The notes under the pieces were generated by a model that was not told the origin of the DNA, made no database searches, and saw only the letters and a list, made by a program, of their open reading frames with translations. From Salvia splendens (Eukaryota; Streptophyta; Magnoliopsida; Lamiales; Lamiaceae), in contig NC_056052.1 of NCBI RefSeq assembly GCF_004379255.2, positions 11,711,708 through 11,775,707 on the forward strand: DNA of 64,000 nucleotides, given 5' to 3'. Below, one piece after another: positions 20,490 to 32,347 of this stretch. Position 1 is the first letter of the stretch. Every line of letters begins with the position of its first letter. The position numbers and the translations under genes are program-made.

Positions 20490-21345
20490 TAATGTATTTG
20501 TAAACAACAGTGAAGTAAGATCATGCTAAGAGTGATGTGTTTTGTAAACAAGAGTGAAGTAAGATCATGCTAAGAGTGATGTGTTTTGTAAACAAGAGTG
20601 AAGTAACATCATGCTAAGAGTGATGTGTTTTGTAAACAAGAGTGAAGTAAGATCATGCTAAGAGTGATGTGTTTTGTAAACAAGAGTGAAGTAAGATCAT
20701 GCTAAGAGTGATGTGTTTTGTTAACAAGAGTGAAGTAAAATCATGCTAATAGTGATGTGTTTTGTTAACAAGAGTGAAGTAAAATCATGCTAAGAGTGAT
20801 GTGTTTTGTAAACAAGAGTGAAGTAAAATCATGCTAAGAGTGATGTGTTTTTTAACAAGAGTGAAGTAAAATCATGCTAAGAGTGATGTGTTTTGTTAAC
20901 AAGAGTGAAGTGAAATCATGTTAAGAGTGATGTGTTTTGTAAACAAGAGTGAAGTAAAATCATGCTAAGAGTGATGTGTTTTGTTAACAAGAGTGAAGTA
21001 AAATCATGCTAATAGTGATGTATTTTGTTAACAAGAGTGAACTAAAATCATGCTAAGAGTGATGTGTTTTGTAAACAAGAGTGAAGTAAAATCATGCTAA
21101 GAGTGATGTGTTTTGTAAACAAGAGTGAAGTAAAATCATGCTAAGAGTGATGCGTTTTGTTAACAAGAGTGAAGTAAAATCATGCTAAGAGTGATGCGTT
21201 TTGTTAACAAGAGTGAAGTAAAATCATGCTAAGAGTGATGTGTTTTGTAAACAAGAGTGAAGTAAAATCATGCTAAGAGTGATGTGTTTTGTTAACAAGA
21301 GTGAAGTAAAATCATGCTAAGAGTGATGTGTTTTGTAAACAAAAG
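20490..21345 (+). repeat. 44-bp minisatellite array in Pack-C
   Basis: Nearly 20 head-to-tail copies of gtgaagtaaaatcatgctaa followed by gagtgatgtgttttgttaacaaga, with exact 44-base spacing (for example 20521 to 20565). Copies alternate between tgttaac and tgtaaac forms. They are more uniform than the Pack-A array, so probably expanded more recently. Confidence 0.95.
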
Positions 21346-21353
21346 TGATATAG

Positions 21354-21400
21354 AGTAGTGATCTATGGCAAATGCCCATTAATACTTTGAAATGATTATT
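21354..21400 (+). repeat. Internal second copy of the Pack left terminus
   Basis: The sequence agtagtgatctatggcaaat followed by gcccattaatac is the outermost part of the Pack left end (compare 19555 and 14721), here following directly on the minisatellite. It ends after about 40 bases. It indicates either a nested partial element or an earlier end that is now internal. Confidence 0.65.
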
Positions 21401-21867
21401 AATATCATTAATTTTATAATTTACACAAAAATTAAAGTTTCATTTGTTCAATTAGTAACAAACTAAATGTATAAAATAAAAATAATCAATGTTTCAATTG
21501 GATAGATTGAATCACTGTTGTAGTTTATTCATAAGCTCATTATGTTGTATATTCAATACAATAAAACCAATTCATTGATAGTTAATTGCCTGAGTTGCCT
21601 TCACATTTGCATGTCACCGGAGTGCATCTGGGACACCATTTTGCAAGTGCTGGAAAGTTGCTCTTATACGACTTGGTAAAGGGGTGCTAGTGTGATACTC
21701 TTTCAGGGCTGCCGGAAAATCAGAGAACAGTGGCCGAGAATTCAGAACACTGCTAAATCCTTATATTGGGAGTTGAAACCCTTCCTCCTAAATCTTCGTC
21801 TTCTTCTTCCCCCAATTTCTCACCCACACAAAATTGAAATTGAAAATTGAAAATTGAAAGTAGAAAG
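21401..21867. other. AT-rich stretch, then a possible captured 5' flank
   Basis: 21401-21590 is AT-rich with nothing recognised. 21590-21760 is more balanced in composition and may be part of a host gene that I cannot name. 21770-21867 is CT-rich, like a plant 5' UTR leading into the HUS1-like ATG. Confidence 0.3.
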
Positions 21868-22108
21868 ATGAAATTCAAAGCATTCCTCACATACAACGGC
21901 ATCAACCTATTGGAGAAGCGGATCCTACCCGCCCTGGACAAAATGGGGCGGGTATGCCACTTGTACCTGACCCTCGACCACACCTTCTTCCTCCACAACC
22001 TCCTTTCCGTCGACGGCGTCCTCTCCGTCACTCAATTCAGCAAGGAATCCCTCTTCCACGACTACCGCATCTCCAGCAACAACGACGACCGCATCGCCTT
22101 CTCCCTTA
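21868..22108 (+). pseudogene. HUS1 (9-1-1 checkpoint clamp) N-terminal fragment
   Basis: From the ATG at 21868 the frame reads MKFKAFLTYNGINLLEKRIL, PALDKMGRVCHLYLT, DHTFFLHNLL, GVLSVTQF and LFHDYRISSNNDDRIAFSL. This follows the N-terminal clamp fold of plant HUS1, which with RAD1 and RAD9 rings DNA at damage sites and in meiosis. The homology stops where the next exon would be expected; the following 33 codons are unrelated. The upstream CT-rich leader suggests that the 5' UTR was captured too. It keeps its own start codon, so a fusion transcript could be translated, but only about 80 of some 300 residues are present. Confidence 0.8.
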
Positions 22109-22440
22109 GAAAATATAAAGGAACAGTCAGAAAAAAAATGCAGCAACTGTACATAGACGAGAGCAAATTAAGGAAAGTGATATTGTTGCCTAATCAATTA
22201 ATCAACTAGCCACCTATGGCTACTGGAAGTGATATTATTGCGTAATCAATTAATCAACTCGTCCCTGGATCGACGAGAGCTATGGGGGAGGGAGCTCTGT
22301 TAAATTCTGTTTCGTTTTGAGAAGGAGAGAGTGTGTGTTTGTGTGTGTACGTGAAAATATGAAAACAAAGTTGATTTCCTAAAATACCCCTATGCAGTTT
22401 TTATTAACTAAAAATGTTTACTTATTTTGATCATTGGATT
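22109..22440. other. Non-coding tail between the HUS1 piece and the Pack-C right end
   Basis: Contains a short direct repeat (gtgatattgttgcctaatca / gtgatattattgcgtaatca, near 22180 and 22228), which could reflect a repair scar at the end of the captured segment, and a tgtgtgtttgtgtgtg run. No gene. Confidence 0.4.
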
Positions 22441-22536
22441 AAGATAATGTGTGGCTGACATTTGTTCTCTAGTTATACACTTAAGATTAGTTATATATTG
22501 ATCACTACCATATATATATATATATATATATATATA

Positions 22537-23693
22537 GGGGTGCATTAAAATGATAACCTCAATTTCCGTAATAACCCTATAACTAAATCTGGACCACACA
22601 TTTTTAAAATCGCGTGGTCTAGATTCAAACTTAGATTGACTTCATAAAAAAAAGCGAGGGGGTAAATATGTCATTTCGCTCATGATAAAATTTACGTATC
22701 CAAATTTTGCTCATTTTATCAATTAGTCAAAAGTATCATTTTATCAACTCAGAGTATCATTCTATCCGGCAAAACTATCATTCTATGCAATAAACCTAAC
22801 ATATATCATTTTATCATTTTATCAGTCAGTCAAAAGTATCATTTTATCAACTCTGGGTATCATTCTATCCGGCAAAACTACCATTCTATGCAATAAACCT
22901 AACATATATCATTTTATCATTTTATCAGTCAGTCAAAAGTATCATTTTATCAACTTAGAGTATCATTCTATCCGGCAAAACTATCATTCTATGCAATAAA
23001 CCTAACATATATCATTTTATCATTTTATCAGTTAGTCAAAAGTATCATTTTATCAACTCAGAGTATCATTCTATCCGGCAAAACTATCATTCTATGCAAT
23101 AAACCTAATATAATCGGCACAATACATAATATACAAACCTACAAAGCAGTAAACGTATCATTTTATCAACTCAGAGTATCATTTTTATAAGGTTATTGTC
23201 ATTTTATCCGCATAGATTATCATTTTATCAGGTAAAAGTATCATTTTATTAAACAAAAATGTCATTTTATACACCAAAAATACCTATCATTCTATCGGCT
23301 GAAAGTATCATTCTACCCGGCAAAACTATCATTCTATCGGCAGAAAGTATCATTCTATCCGGCAAAACTATCATTTTATGCAGTAAACCTAACATTTATA
23401 AGCTAAAAGTATCATTTTATCAACTCAGAGTATCATTCTATCTGGAAAAACTATCATTCTATGCAATAAACCTAACATATATCATTTTATCATTTTATCA
23501 GTCAGTCAAAAGTATCATTTTATAAACTTAGAGTATCATTCTATCCGGCAAAACTATCATTCTATGCAATAAACCTATCATTTTATCATTTTGTCAGTCA
23601 GTCAAAAGTATCATTTTATCAACTCAGAGTATCATTCTATCCGGCAAAACTATCATTCTATGCAATAAACCTATCATTTTATCAGTGTCACGA
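22537..23693. mobile_element. Left part of a second Ulp1-type element (ULP-MULE-2)
   Basis: It begins after (TA)n with ggggtgcattaaaatgataa and cctataactaaatctggacc, a close match to the inverted right end of ULP-MULE-1, and continues through the shared subterminal (tcatttcgctcatgataaaa) into the TATCATTTTATC minisatellite from about 22730. It is cut at 23693 by the LTR of a gypsy retrotransposon. No continuation is seen on the far side. No Ulp1 or FAR1 fragment is present in the surviving part. Confidence 0.75.
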
Positions 23694-26600
23694 CAGCCCA
23701 TACAAAGAGGTACCACAACCGCGGCGATCGTGACCGACATGCATGGATAACAGTTTAAAAGAAGACTTAATTAACTTAAGAAAGGAAAACAACCTAGTTT
23801 TAAGAAGTTTAAGGTTATAAAATTTTTTGAGAAGACTTAAGGTAAAATGCTTTTAAAAGAGCAACGGGAAAAATTAGACTTATGAAATAAAACAATTAAT
23901 AACTAAGGTAAAACAAACATTTAACTTAAATCTCGGAGAACACCATTTTCAAAAGACAACGTAAATACTTGTTTGAAACCTAACACCACCATACAGTGGC
24001 GGATCCAGGATCCGAAAATGGAGGGGGCGGAATATATAGTATTAGCTTGGTTTAGTGCGGACATGGCTATTTTTGTTGTTGTTCGGGGCGACGCCGGAGG
24101 CAAACGGAGGGGGCGGACATGGTAAATTTACATCCCGATAAGGGAAAAATAGTCGCACTGAGGGGGCGACCGCCCCCTCCTACCCCCCCTAGATCCGCCA
24201 CTGCCACCATACATGTTCAAACACAAAATATAAAGAGAAGGTTAAAGTCTTGAGACATAGTTCAAATTATAGCAGCGGAAAAACAATAAGGTTGAAGGAG
24301 AGTCAAGGATAATGCCTATGTATGAAGACACAACACATCCTAGATACTTAAGCCAGCTCAACATCCACCGCAACATCCCGCTCAACCTGCACATAAGAAA
24401 AATAATATGCAGGGCTAAGTACTTGTTGTACTCAATGGGCTCATGCCGAAAACATTTTAATAAGTTATGTCATCCATACCAGTGATCTCGTGTTTTATAT
24501 AGTAAGAAATATCACGAGAAACACAAAAATATTCAAGTCTGGCCAGACAAATTTATCTCCCCATTTTCCACATCAATCCATCAATCACAATCACAGTGCG
24601 ACGAAAGTGTGGCCACACTATTCGGCCACGAGACCGGCCGACTAGCAAGGACGGCTCACGATCCCACCAGTGTACACAACCTGATAGGGTTTGCGGCCCT
24701 ACTCAGACCCGAATTCGTTTCACAACACAGCCATATAGCCTAACGGAGTAAACTCATACGAACTAGGCATCAGACACACAATCTCATAATAAAAACAATA
24801 TGGCATGACATAACAGTTAAACCACCCTTATAACGCCACATAGCATTTTCGGAAAAGTAAAGAGGTTTGAAAAGAAAGCCCACCTCGTTCGCATAGCAAT
24901 TCACAACTCAACTTATAGCAACTCTCGATCCTCGATTTCACAAAAACACAACACCCTTGTCAACGACAACACAAGTCAGCCTTCCACAACAACATTTTAC
25001 TATGCATGTCCTATCGCTTCTCTCTCATCGTTTTTCTCAAATTCCCCAAACCAACATACGTCACAAAGGTGTAAACACACACGTAACACATTCCAACTTA
25101 TCACAAGTGATTACACCATTTAGACACATTCCTTGGACATACATGCATCATACAATACTTTTAAACTTGAAACTAGGCATCATTTTAACAAGGCAGAAAA
25201 CTGGCAGAACAAACCGACCGTTTTGTAAAAATCCCTATAAATTCACCCGACCTCAAAAGAAGCAAAATTTTGGCCACAATATAGAGGACACATTCAAACA
25301 AACACCAATTTTTCATGCTTGAAAACACATAATCATGCTTTAAGGTTTCTCATACACATATTTGCACATAAACTCACATCATTCACCAAATATTCCAATC
25401 CAACATCACATGATTTCAATCAAAAACACCTAACCATCCAAGTTCTTACGACAACACACTTCCCCCCTCCCCGATAAATCTTGCGATCTATTAATCCTAC
25501 ACCCTCTACATGCATGTAGGACTCAAGAACATGGTTCAAACGAAAAGGATGGGGAAAAGTGAGCCAATATACCTTCTGGGATAAAAATAAATCGGTAGAA
25601 GCAAAGAACGATGCGATCCGTCGGAGACTCTTGAAAATCACTTCAATGGGTGCAAGAATAAAGCTTGAATGGGAGGTTTTTTGGGGAGGAAGAGTGAGAG
25701 AGGAGGAGAAAACATGTGAGAGTGAGGGAGGATGGAGGGAGGCGTGTAGGATGACAATGGGGTCTAGGGTTAAGGTTTTTAATATTTATAGTCTAGGTTA
25801 AAATCCCACACTTAAATGAATTAATTAAATTGTGGGAGATATAAAAAAAAATTCCCACAATTGAATTAAAAGTAGGCATGTGGAATGGGGGTGAATTTCG
25901 AAAAAATTTTCCAAATAAATTAGCAAGGAATTGACTTGGTATTTTCTTGGAGAGAAAAATACTCAAAATTTGGTAAAAGATATTGAGTATTTCATAAACA
26001 AGGAAATAAAACAATTTGAAGAATCTACAAGTAGCAAAATAAAAGGGAGGGGGCGTGTATTTTGAATAGGGGAGAAGAGGATTATTTAAATCCCCAATTA
26101 AATGGGGATAGGATTTAAATTTGGAAATTCTGTTATAGGAAAAGACTCTCATAAAATAGGTAACAAATAAATAAATTTCCACAAGGAAAATAGAAGCATA
26201 GGGGCGTGTGGGATGGAGACAAAATAGAAAGAAAATATTCACATCCCCAATTAATTAGACATAGGTATTTATTTGGTAGTTATTTGAATAAAAAAGGATA
26301 CCACAACAATAGGAAACAAATACAATTTCTCCACAAATAGGGAAGGGGCGAAAATTTGGCTTTAATTGCCACAAGGAAATATTTCAAATATCAATTCAAT
26401 TAGAGTGAGGAAGTAAAATGTGGCATGATTTAATTGGATTTGAAATAAAAGAAGGGAATCAATAAGGCATCAATTAAATCAAAGAAAAATAATTCATCCT
26501 CCTATTAAATAGGGGATTTTTCGAAACTCCCAAAAAAAAATAGCTATAGTTCGAATTTCATGTAGCATAAATTAGGGATAATTTGGTTTGGATTTAATTT

Positions 26601-26890
26601 GGATAAATATCCCAAAACAATTAATTAAATCCAAGAAGAGAATATTAATTCCAATAATTTGAAGAGGCCGAAAATATCCCATTAAATTGGCTAGAATAAA
26701 ATGCATGATCTCACTTAATTAATTTCCTCACATTGGAACATATAACAATTAGACAATACTTCATTCAACATCACTCATAACAATTATTTCATATAATCAA
26801 CTTAATCACATAGAAACAATTAATTTCATAAAAGGAAATTTTATTCGACACCCATATGAAAATAAAGTCACAAAAATTTTGGGATGTTAC
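23694..26890 (-). repeat. 3' LTR of a Ty3/gypsy chromovirus
   Basis: The minus-strand element genes end at 26936. A purine-rich tract follows, and then the LTR begins TAACATCCC (plus-strand gggatgtta at 26881-26889) and ends GGGCTGTCGTGACA at 23694. The phrase tacaacaagtacttagccct (minus, near 24430) is typical of plant chromovirus LTRs. The length is about 3.2 kb including a 210-bp MITE. The five bases outside (atcag) would be the target duplication, but the partner cannot be checked. 24900-25340 and 25440-26880 are AT-rich LTR without genes. Confidence 0.75.
23994..24203. mobile_element. hAT-type MITE inside the chromovirus LTR
   Basis: It begins CAGTGGCGGATCCAGG and ends with the inverse (cctagatccgccactg). 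It is flanked by CCACCATA at 23986-23993 and 24204-24211, a perfect 8-bp duplication. At 210 bp it has the same terminal sequence as the element at 312-793. It is younger than the LTR it sits in. Confidence 0.9.
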
Positions 26891-26935
26891 GTCCTTCCCC
26901 TCTTAACAGAAATTTCGTCCCGAAATTTGATCGTC
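26891..26935 (-). other. Polypurine tract of the chromovirus
   Basis: On the minus strand the sequence aagaggggaaggacg precedes the LTR start. This is the primer for plus-strand DNA synthesis in Ty3/gypsy elements. It lies right after the stop of the integrase/chromodomain frame. Confidence 0.7.
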
Positions 26936-28111
26936 TCACAAAAACAACTCGAGGTACTTTTCTTTCATCTTATCTTCTAATTCCCACGTGGCTTCCTCGG
27001 AGCCATGGTGTTTCCACAATACCTTCACGGATGCTATCGACTTGTTTCGCAACTCTTGCACCTTTCGATCTAAGATTGCTTCGGGTCTCTCTTCGTAGCT
27101 CATGTCGGGGGTCAAGACCACTTCCTCTTGATGGATCACATGCTTGGGGTCGAACACGTATTTGCGCAACTGCGACACATAGAACACGTTGTGCACGTTC
27201 CCAAAGCTGTGAGGTAACGCCAAACGATACGCTACAGGACCTACTTCATCAATAATCTCGTACGGTCTCACAAAACGCGGTTTCAGCTTGCCTTTCACTC
27301 CAAACCTCACAACTCCTCTCGTCGGGGATACCTTCAAGAACACCTTGTCACCAACGTCGAATTTGATTTCCGTTCGGCGCACGTCAGCATACGACTTTTG
27401 TCTATCTTGAGCTTCCTTGATCCTTGCGCGGATTTGATGCACAATTTCGATCATTTCCTTTATAGCGTCGGGTCCTAACATCTTCCTCTCGCCAACTTCA
27501 TCCCAATAAAGTGGGGATTGACACTTCCTGCCATACAAGGCTTCATACGGAGCCATATCGATCGTTGCTTGGTAGCTGTTGTTGTAGGCAAATTCAACCA
27601 ATGGTAGGACAGTTTCCCAACTTTCCCCTCGATCTAAGACAACGGCTCGCAACATATCCTCAAGTGTCTGAATCGTCCTTTCTGACTGCCCATCTGATTG
27701 CGGGTGATAAGCAGTGCCGAAGTTCAATTGTGTGCCCAATTCTCGTTGCAAACTCATCCAAAACTTCGATGTGAACTTCGTATCACGGTCGGACACAATA
27801 GTCTTTGGCACTCCATACAAACGCACAATCTCATTCATGTACAACTTTGCTAACTTGTCCGCGCCATAAGTAATCTTAATCGTTAAGAAGTGCGCGCTTT
27901 TAGTAAGTCGATCGATGATCACCCAAATCGCGGTGTTACCCCTCTGTGACTTTGGCAAACCCGTCACGAAATCCATAGCTAGATGCTTCCACTTCCATTC
28001 GGGAATTTCCAGCGGTTGTAACTTTCCATATGGCCGTTGGTGTAAGGCCTTCACTTGTTGGCATGCTAGACATAGTTCCACATATGAAGCTACGTCCCCT
28101 TTCATTCCATT
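26936..28111 (-). pseudogene. Chromovirus integrase with chromodomain
   Basis: In minus orientation: end of the zinc-binding H2C2 domain (CLACQQVK), then the DDE core with Asp in MDFVTGLPKS, Asp in IVSDRDTKF and Glu in SDGQSERTIQTLEDM, then the GPY/F-like region. A chromodomain closes the protein (ILDRKVQELRNKSIASVKVL, WKHHGSEEATWELED), which makes this a chromovirus of the Tekay/Del type. The frame of 389 codons is open, but the upstream zinc-finger half is separated from it by a TGA at 28112-28114, where the family has Trp. So the polyprotein is broken. Confidence 0.95.
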
Positions 28112-30397
28112 TCACCAAAACCGTTGCTTCAAATCTCGATACATCTTCGTGCTTCCGGGGTGAGTAGTATAAGGCGTGTCGTGAGCTTCACTCAAAATCT
28201 CATCTTTTAGCGTCTCATCGCTCGGCACACACAAACGCCCATCGTACGTCAAGGCATTATCCGCCTCCTCGTGGTAATGATCCAGCTCCTCGGCTCTCAC
28301 CTTTGCACGTAATTCCTCCAACCTTGCATCACGTCGCTGGGCTTCTATGAGCTTGGTTCTCAAATCTGGCTCAATCACTATCGTCGCCAATCTTGCACCT
28401 ACTGTCTCGGGCGCTTCCACTATTTCCAAACTCATCTTGTCGAACTCGTGAATAAACGCTTCCTCTTGCGTTAGGAAATAAGCCAGTTGAGGTTGGTTCT
28501 TCCTACTCAAAGCATCGGCGACCACGTTCGCCTTGCCCGGATGATAGTTAATACCACAGTCATAGTCCTTCACGACCTCTAACCAACGTCGTTGTCGCAT
28601 GTTTAGCTCCCTCTGCTCGTAGAAATACTTGAGACTCTTGTGGTCCGTATAGATTTCACATCTCACTCCATAGAGATGGTGTCTCTAAATTTTCAATGCA
28701 TGCACCACTGCTGCTAACTCCAAATCATGGGTCGGAAAATTCAATTCATTCGGTCTCAACTGTCGGGAAGCATACGCTATCACCTTCCCATCTTGCATTA
28801 ACACACATCCTAGTCCTACTTTCGACGCGTCCGTATAGACGGCGAAGTCCTTGTCGGGTTCGGGTACTGCTAGGACTGGTGCTGTAGTCAACTTCTTCTT
28901 CAATAGTTGGAAACTCGCCTCGCACTCTGGCGTCCAAACCACCTTAATTCCTTTCTTTAGTAGTTGCGTCATCGGTCTCGCAATCTTAGAGAATCCTTCA
29001 ATGAATCGTTGATAATATCCTGCCAATCCCAAGAAACTGCGGATTTCACTTGACGTTTTCGGCGATTTCCAATTCTGCACGGCCTCGACCTTTGCTGGGT
29101 CTACTTGAATTCCATTTGCCGTCACAATATGACCAAGAAAGTTTACTCGAGTCAACCAAAACTCACACTTACTGAACTTGGCATAAATCTTCTCCTTTCG
29201 CAACGTTTCCAACACTGTTTGTAGATGCCATCTATGTTCTTCCTCGTTCTTCGAGTATAGCAACACGTCGTCGATGAAGACTAACACAAACTTGTCAAGA
29301 TACTCGTGGAAAACTCGGTTCATCAAGTCCATGAAAATGGCTGGGGCGTTGGTCAGCCCAAAAGGCATCACGACAAATTCATAGTGGCCATAACGAGTGC
29401 GAAAAGCAGTCTTAGGCACATCCTCTCGTCGGACCTTTAGTTGATGATACCCTGATCTCAAGTCCATTTTCCAGAATACGCCCGCTCCTCGAAGTTGGTC
29501 AAACAAATCATCAATCCTTGGCAGTGGGTACTTATTGTTTAAAGTCATCTTGTTGAGCTCACGATAGTCGATGCACATCCTCATCGTTCCATCCTTCTTC
29601 TTAACGAACAAAACTGGCGCTCCCCATAGTGACACACTGGGTCGAATAAAACCCAAGTCTAACAGTTCTTGCAACTGAACCTTTAACTCGGCCAACTCCT
29701 TAGGGGCCATTCGATATGGCGCCTTTGATACTGGTGCAGACCCTGGTTCTAAATCAATTGTGAACTCCACCTGTCCTGGCAAAGCTTCGGGAAACACATC
29801 GGGGAAATCTCGCACTACTGCCACGTCTTCCACTTTCAAGTCCTTCTTTTCTTCCCCATTCAAGTACACTAGATACGCCGGACGTCCTTTTCTTATCATC
29901 GTAGTTGCTTGCAAAGCGGAGATTATGGAGGTTCGTCGATTCATGGAGATCCCGTTCAAGATAGTCGGTTCTTCGCCCGGGGCTTGAAAAGAAATCTGTC
30001 TCTCTTTACAGTGAATCGTTGCGTGGTTCTCGGTAAGCCAATCCATTCCCAAGATTATGTCTACATTCTCCAAATGCATAACGTGCAAAAGTTGGGCCAC
30101 TACTCCTAGTTCTCCTAACACAAACTCTATGTTCGAGCAAGTTCTCACAATGTCAATCAATCCTCCAACCCGTGAAGACACATTCAAATTCGATTCAAGC
30201 TTAGCAGTAGGGAGTTCTAAGGCATTCACACATGACATCGAAATAAAAGAATGTGAAGCACCCGTATCAAACAGCACAATAATAGGCAGTTGTTGGAGCT
30301 TTCCCATACCTGCCAAATTCTCCTTGCCCTTGCTAGCTTGGGGTTCCTGCCTTTGATTCCCTTTGAGCGCATATGCACTTGCTTGATGTGGGGCCAC
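28112..30397 (-). pseudogene. Chromovirus protease, reverse transcriptase and RNase H
   Basis: The 570-codon frame 28685-30397 starts with the aspartic protease ([15 protein letters not shown]). It continues with [32 protein letters not shown] and the catalytic [11 protein letters not shown]. RNase H begins at [20 protein letters not shown] at 28685-28687 replaces Trp in ALKIWRHHLYG. RNase H then resumes ([10 protein letters not shown]) in 28112-28666 together with the start of the integrase zinc finger ([17 protein letters not shown]). Both stops are single G-to-A changes of TGG. Otherwise the frames are well preserved. Confidence 0.95.
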
Positions 30398-30447
30398 TTG
30401 TCGGATTGGTTGAGGCTATTGTGGGGGTCTCTGTCCTTGCCCATTCT

Positions 30448-31346
30448 TCACTCCACCTTTGTTGTTATTTTGGCACTCCCGAGACATGTGCCCATTCCCG
30501 CCGCAGGCATAACACCGAATGCCTCCAACTCGGCACTCCCCAACATGATGTTTGGATCACCGACTACAGTAGGGTGTTCTCTGCGGGTTTCCCTTCTGCT
30601 GTGGCACAATCTGGCGCCCATGATTCTGCGGTTGCCGAAAAGTGGAAAAACGCCTCTTGTTGTCAAAAGGAGCTCGGTTTCCCTCCCACTTCCTTTTGTC
30701 TCTAAAGTTCGATGGGGGTGCAGACGGTACCGGATTCGTTGTCCTCTCATTCTTGGGTAGCGCTTCTTCCACGTCTAGCGCGCAACCCAACACCTCAGAA
30801 TAAGGAATTCCCCTGCGGCTAGCCACATCTACCCTTATCTCGGGCCGGCCGGAAAGGAACTTCGCAGACATCTTCTCGTCTGTGTCCACCAATTCTGGCG
30901 CATAACGAGTCATCTCACATAGGGCGCAGTCGTACTCCGTGACCGTCATGTTTCCTTGTTTTAAAGTGTGGAACTCCACTACCTTCGCCCGCCGATAACT
31001 CATGGGAACATATTTGTTGTAGACTTCTTCCTTGAACTCTTCCCAAGTAAGCGCCTCGCGGCGAGCGGGGGTCCATGGTTATCTTCTTGGTTTCCACCAA
31101 AAATCAGCGTTTGTCCATGTCGTTGATAAGTAAGGCAGCAAGGCGTTCCATAAGCACGTGCATCCCCATAAAGTCAAAGATACGCTCAAGGTCGCTACCC
31201 ATGCTCCACCTTCGGGGTTTCCCAATCCAACAACTTGGGTGGGTTCTATTTCCGGAAGGATTTAGTACTCCCTTTCGTTTGGTTGGGGAGAGGTGGTTGG
31301 GGATGCGGGGGTGGATTCCCGAACTTCCCTCTGTCTGTTCCCCCAC
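30448..31346 (-). pseudogene. Chromovirus gag with zinc knuckle
   Basis: Minus strand, N to C: a matrix/capsid stretch (DLERIFDFMGMHVLMERLAA), ADFWW followed by a TAA stop and WTPARREALTWEEFKEEVYN, then KYVPMSYRRAKVVEF and EYDCALCEMTRYAPELV. The CCHC zinc knuckle CYACGGNGHMSREC lies near 30510. The part is spread over three frames, so at least two indels and one nonsense change separate it from a working gag. Gag would package element RNA. The zinc knuckle binds that RNA. Confidence 0.85.
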
Positions 31347-31651
31347 ATGTTCTCCACTTCTTGGACCAGCTACGTACTTGGTGTATGGTGATCAACACAC
31401 AGGTTAGCACCGGGTGAAATATTCATTGTTATAAAAACAACCACTGCTTTTCATGCACGCGTACGAGACGATAAAAACACAAAGCACGTTGTAAAATATG
31501 CGAAAAGTGGACAACTTCAATAGATAAAGTGGAAAGGAAAAACATAGTACTCGGTTGGAAACAAAAAGGTACTACGGCCATCGTCATAACAACTTAAGAA
31601 AACCAAAACGGCATAAACTATCCATGTTATACTCTTCCTCTTCTGGGTCAT
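31347..31651. other. Leader of the chromovirus or unrelated sequence before the gap
   Basis: The 5' LTR should follow here, beginning tgtcacgacagccc in plus orientation as at 23694. I do not find that sequence. The stretch 31400-31651 has no recognised gene. Either the 5' LTR lies in the gap or it has been lost. Confidence 0.35.
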
Positions 31652-31756
31652 NNNNNNNNNNNNNNNNNNNNNNNNNNNNNNNNNNNNNNNNNNNNNNNNN
31701 NNNNNNNNNNNNNNNNNNNNNNNNNNNNNNNNNNNNNNNNNNNNNNNNNNNNNNNN
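31652..31756. other. Assembly gap (105 N)
   Basis: A run of Ns. The true size is unknown. Sequence type changes from retrotransposon to gene-like DNA across it, so a misjoin is possible. Confidence 1.
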
Positions 31757-32176
31757 GGCAGAGATGGCACAATCTGCTCACAGAGGCTAACTTCGGCAAA
31801 ATGAAAGGACATCCCTGGACGCAGTGCCACCTGAAGTGGTTTGCCTGATAAAGTGCAAGCTTTCTGCTTTCTACGGTTGCATGCTGTGCAATGTGTTCGT
31901 TTTCCATCCACCCCTAATCTGTACTCACGACTACCATTGCAATATTTTGTGGGGGGAATTTGTTCTTGTTTCTCTGACAATAGTTGCTATCGCATAGGAG
32001 GAGGCTTGATCGGCCATTCAAAAGTTCCTGACTCTGACCAAGTTGACCCCTCACAACTGAGTCCCCTGTGATGTTTTGCTGTGTAACGTCTTGAGTGTGG
32101 TCCACAACCATGTTTGAGTTAACCGAGTTAAACGTCAGTGCAGTCAACAAATCACCTACCCATTGATCTGACATGA
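31757..32176 (-). other. Unidentified possibly coding stretch
   Basis: The minus strand has a run starting MSDQWVGDLLTALTFNSVNS and, in another frame after a break near 31990, REYRLGVDGKRTHCTACNRR. The composition is coding-like, but no family is recognised and the reading needs a frame change. It may be a degraded exon. 32177-32347 is non-coding, with a CT-rich run at 32295-32340. Confidence 0.25.
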
Positions 32177-32347
32177 TCTAAAAGCACATTAAGAATCTTG
32201 CCTCAACTTTCCTCATGGGGGTCCTGTTCACTATGGAGCAGAAAAATTAACAAACCCACAAAACACCCTGCAAGGTTTACTAAGGTATGCCTTTTCTCCT
32301 CGGTCCACCCTCCTCCTCTCTCCTTCTCCTCTCCCCCCGTGCCCATT

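Larger units (their letters stand above)
19555..22510. mobile_element. Pack-C: TIR element with three host gene fragments
   Basis: The left end agtagtgatctatggcaaat..ataactagagaacaaatc and the right end, inverted ggtagtgatcaat..ataactagagaacaaatg..cagccacacat, are bounded by (TA)n. The outer agtgatc is the same at both ends. The cargo is ERD7-like and PTC52-like fragments on the minus strand and a HUS1-like fragment on the plus strand, separated by a 44-bp minisatellite array. A second copy of the left end occurs internally at 21354, so the element may be a composite of two. Confidence 0.7.

Noticed and set aside
24957..25322. 121-codon plus-strand gene
   Set aside because: It lies within the chromovirus LTR, has a composition typical of AC-rich LTR sequence and no recognised motif.
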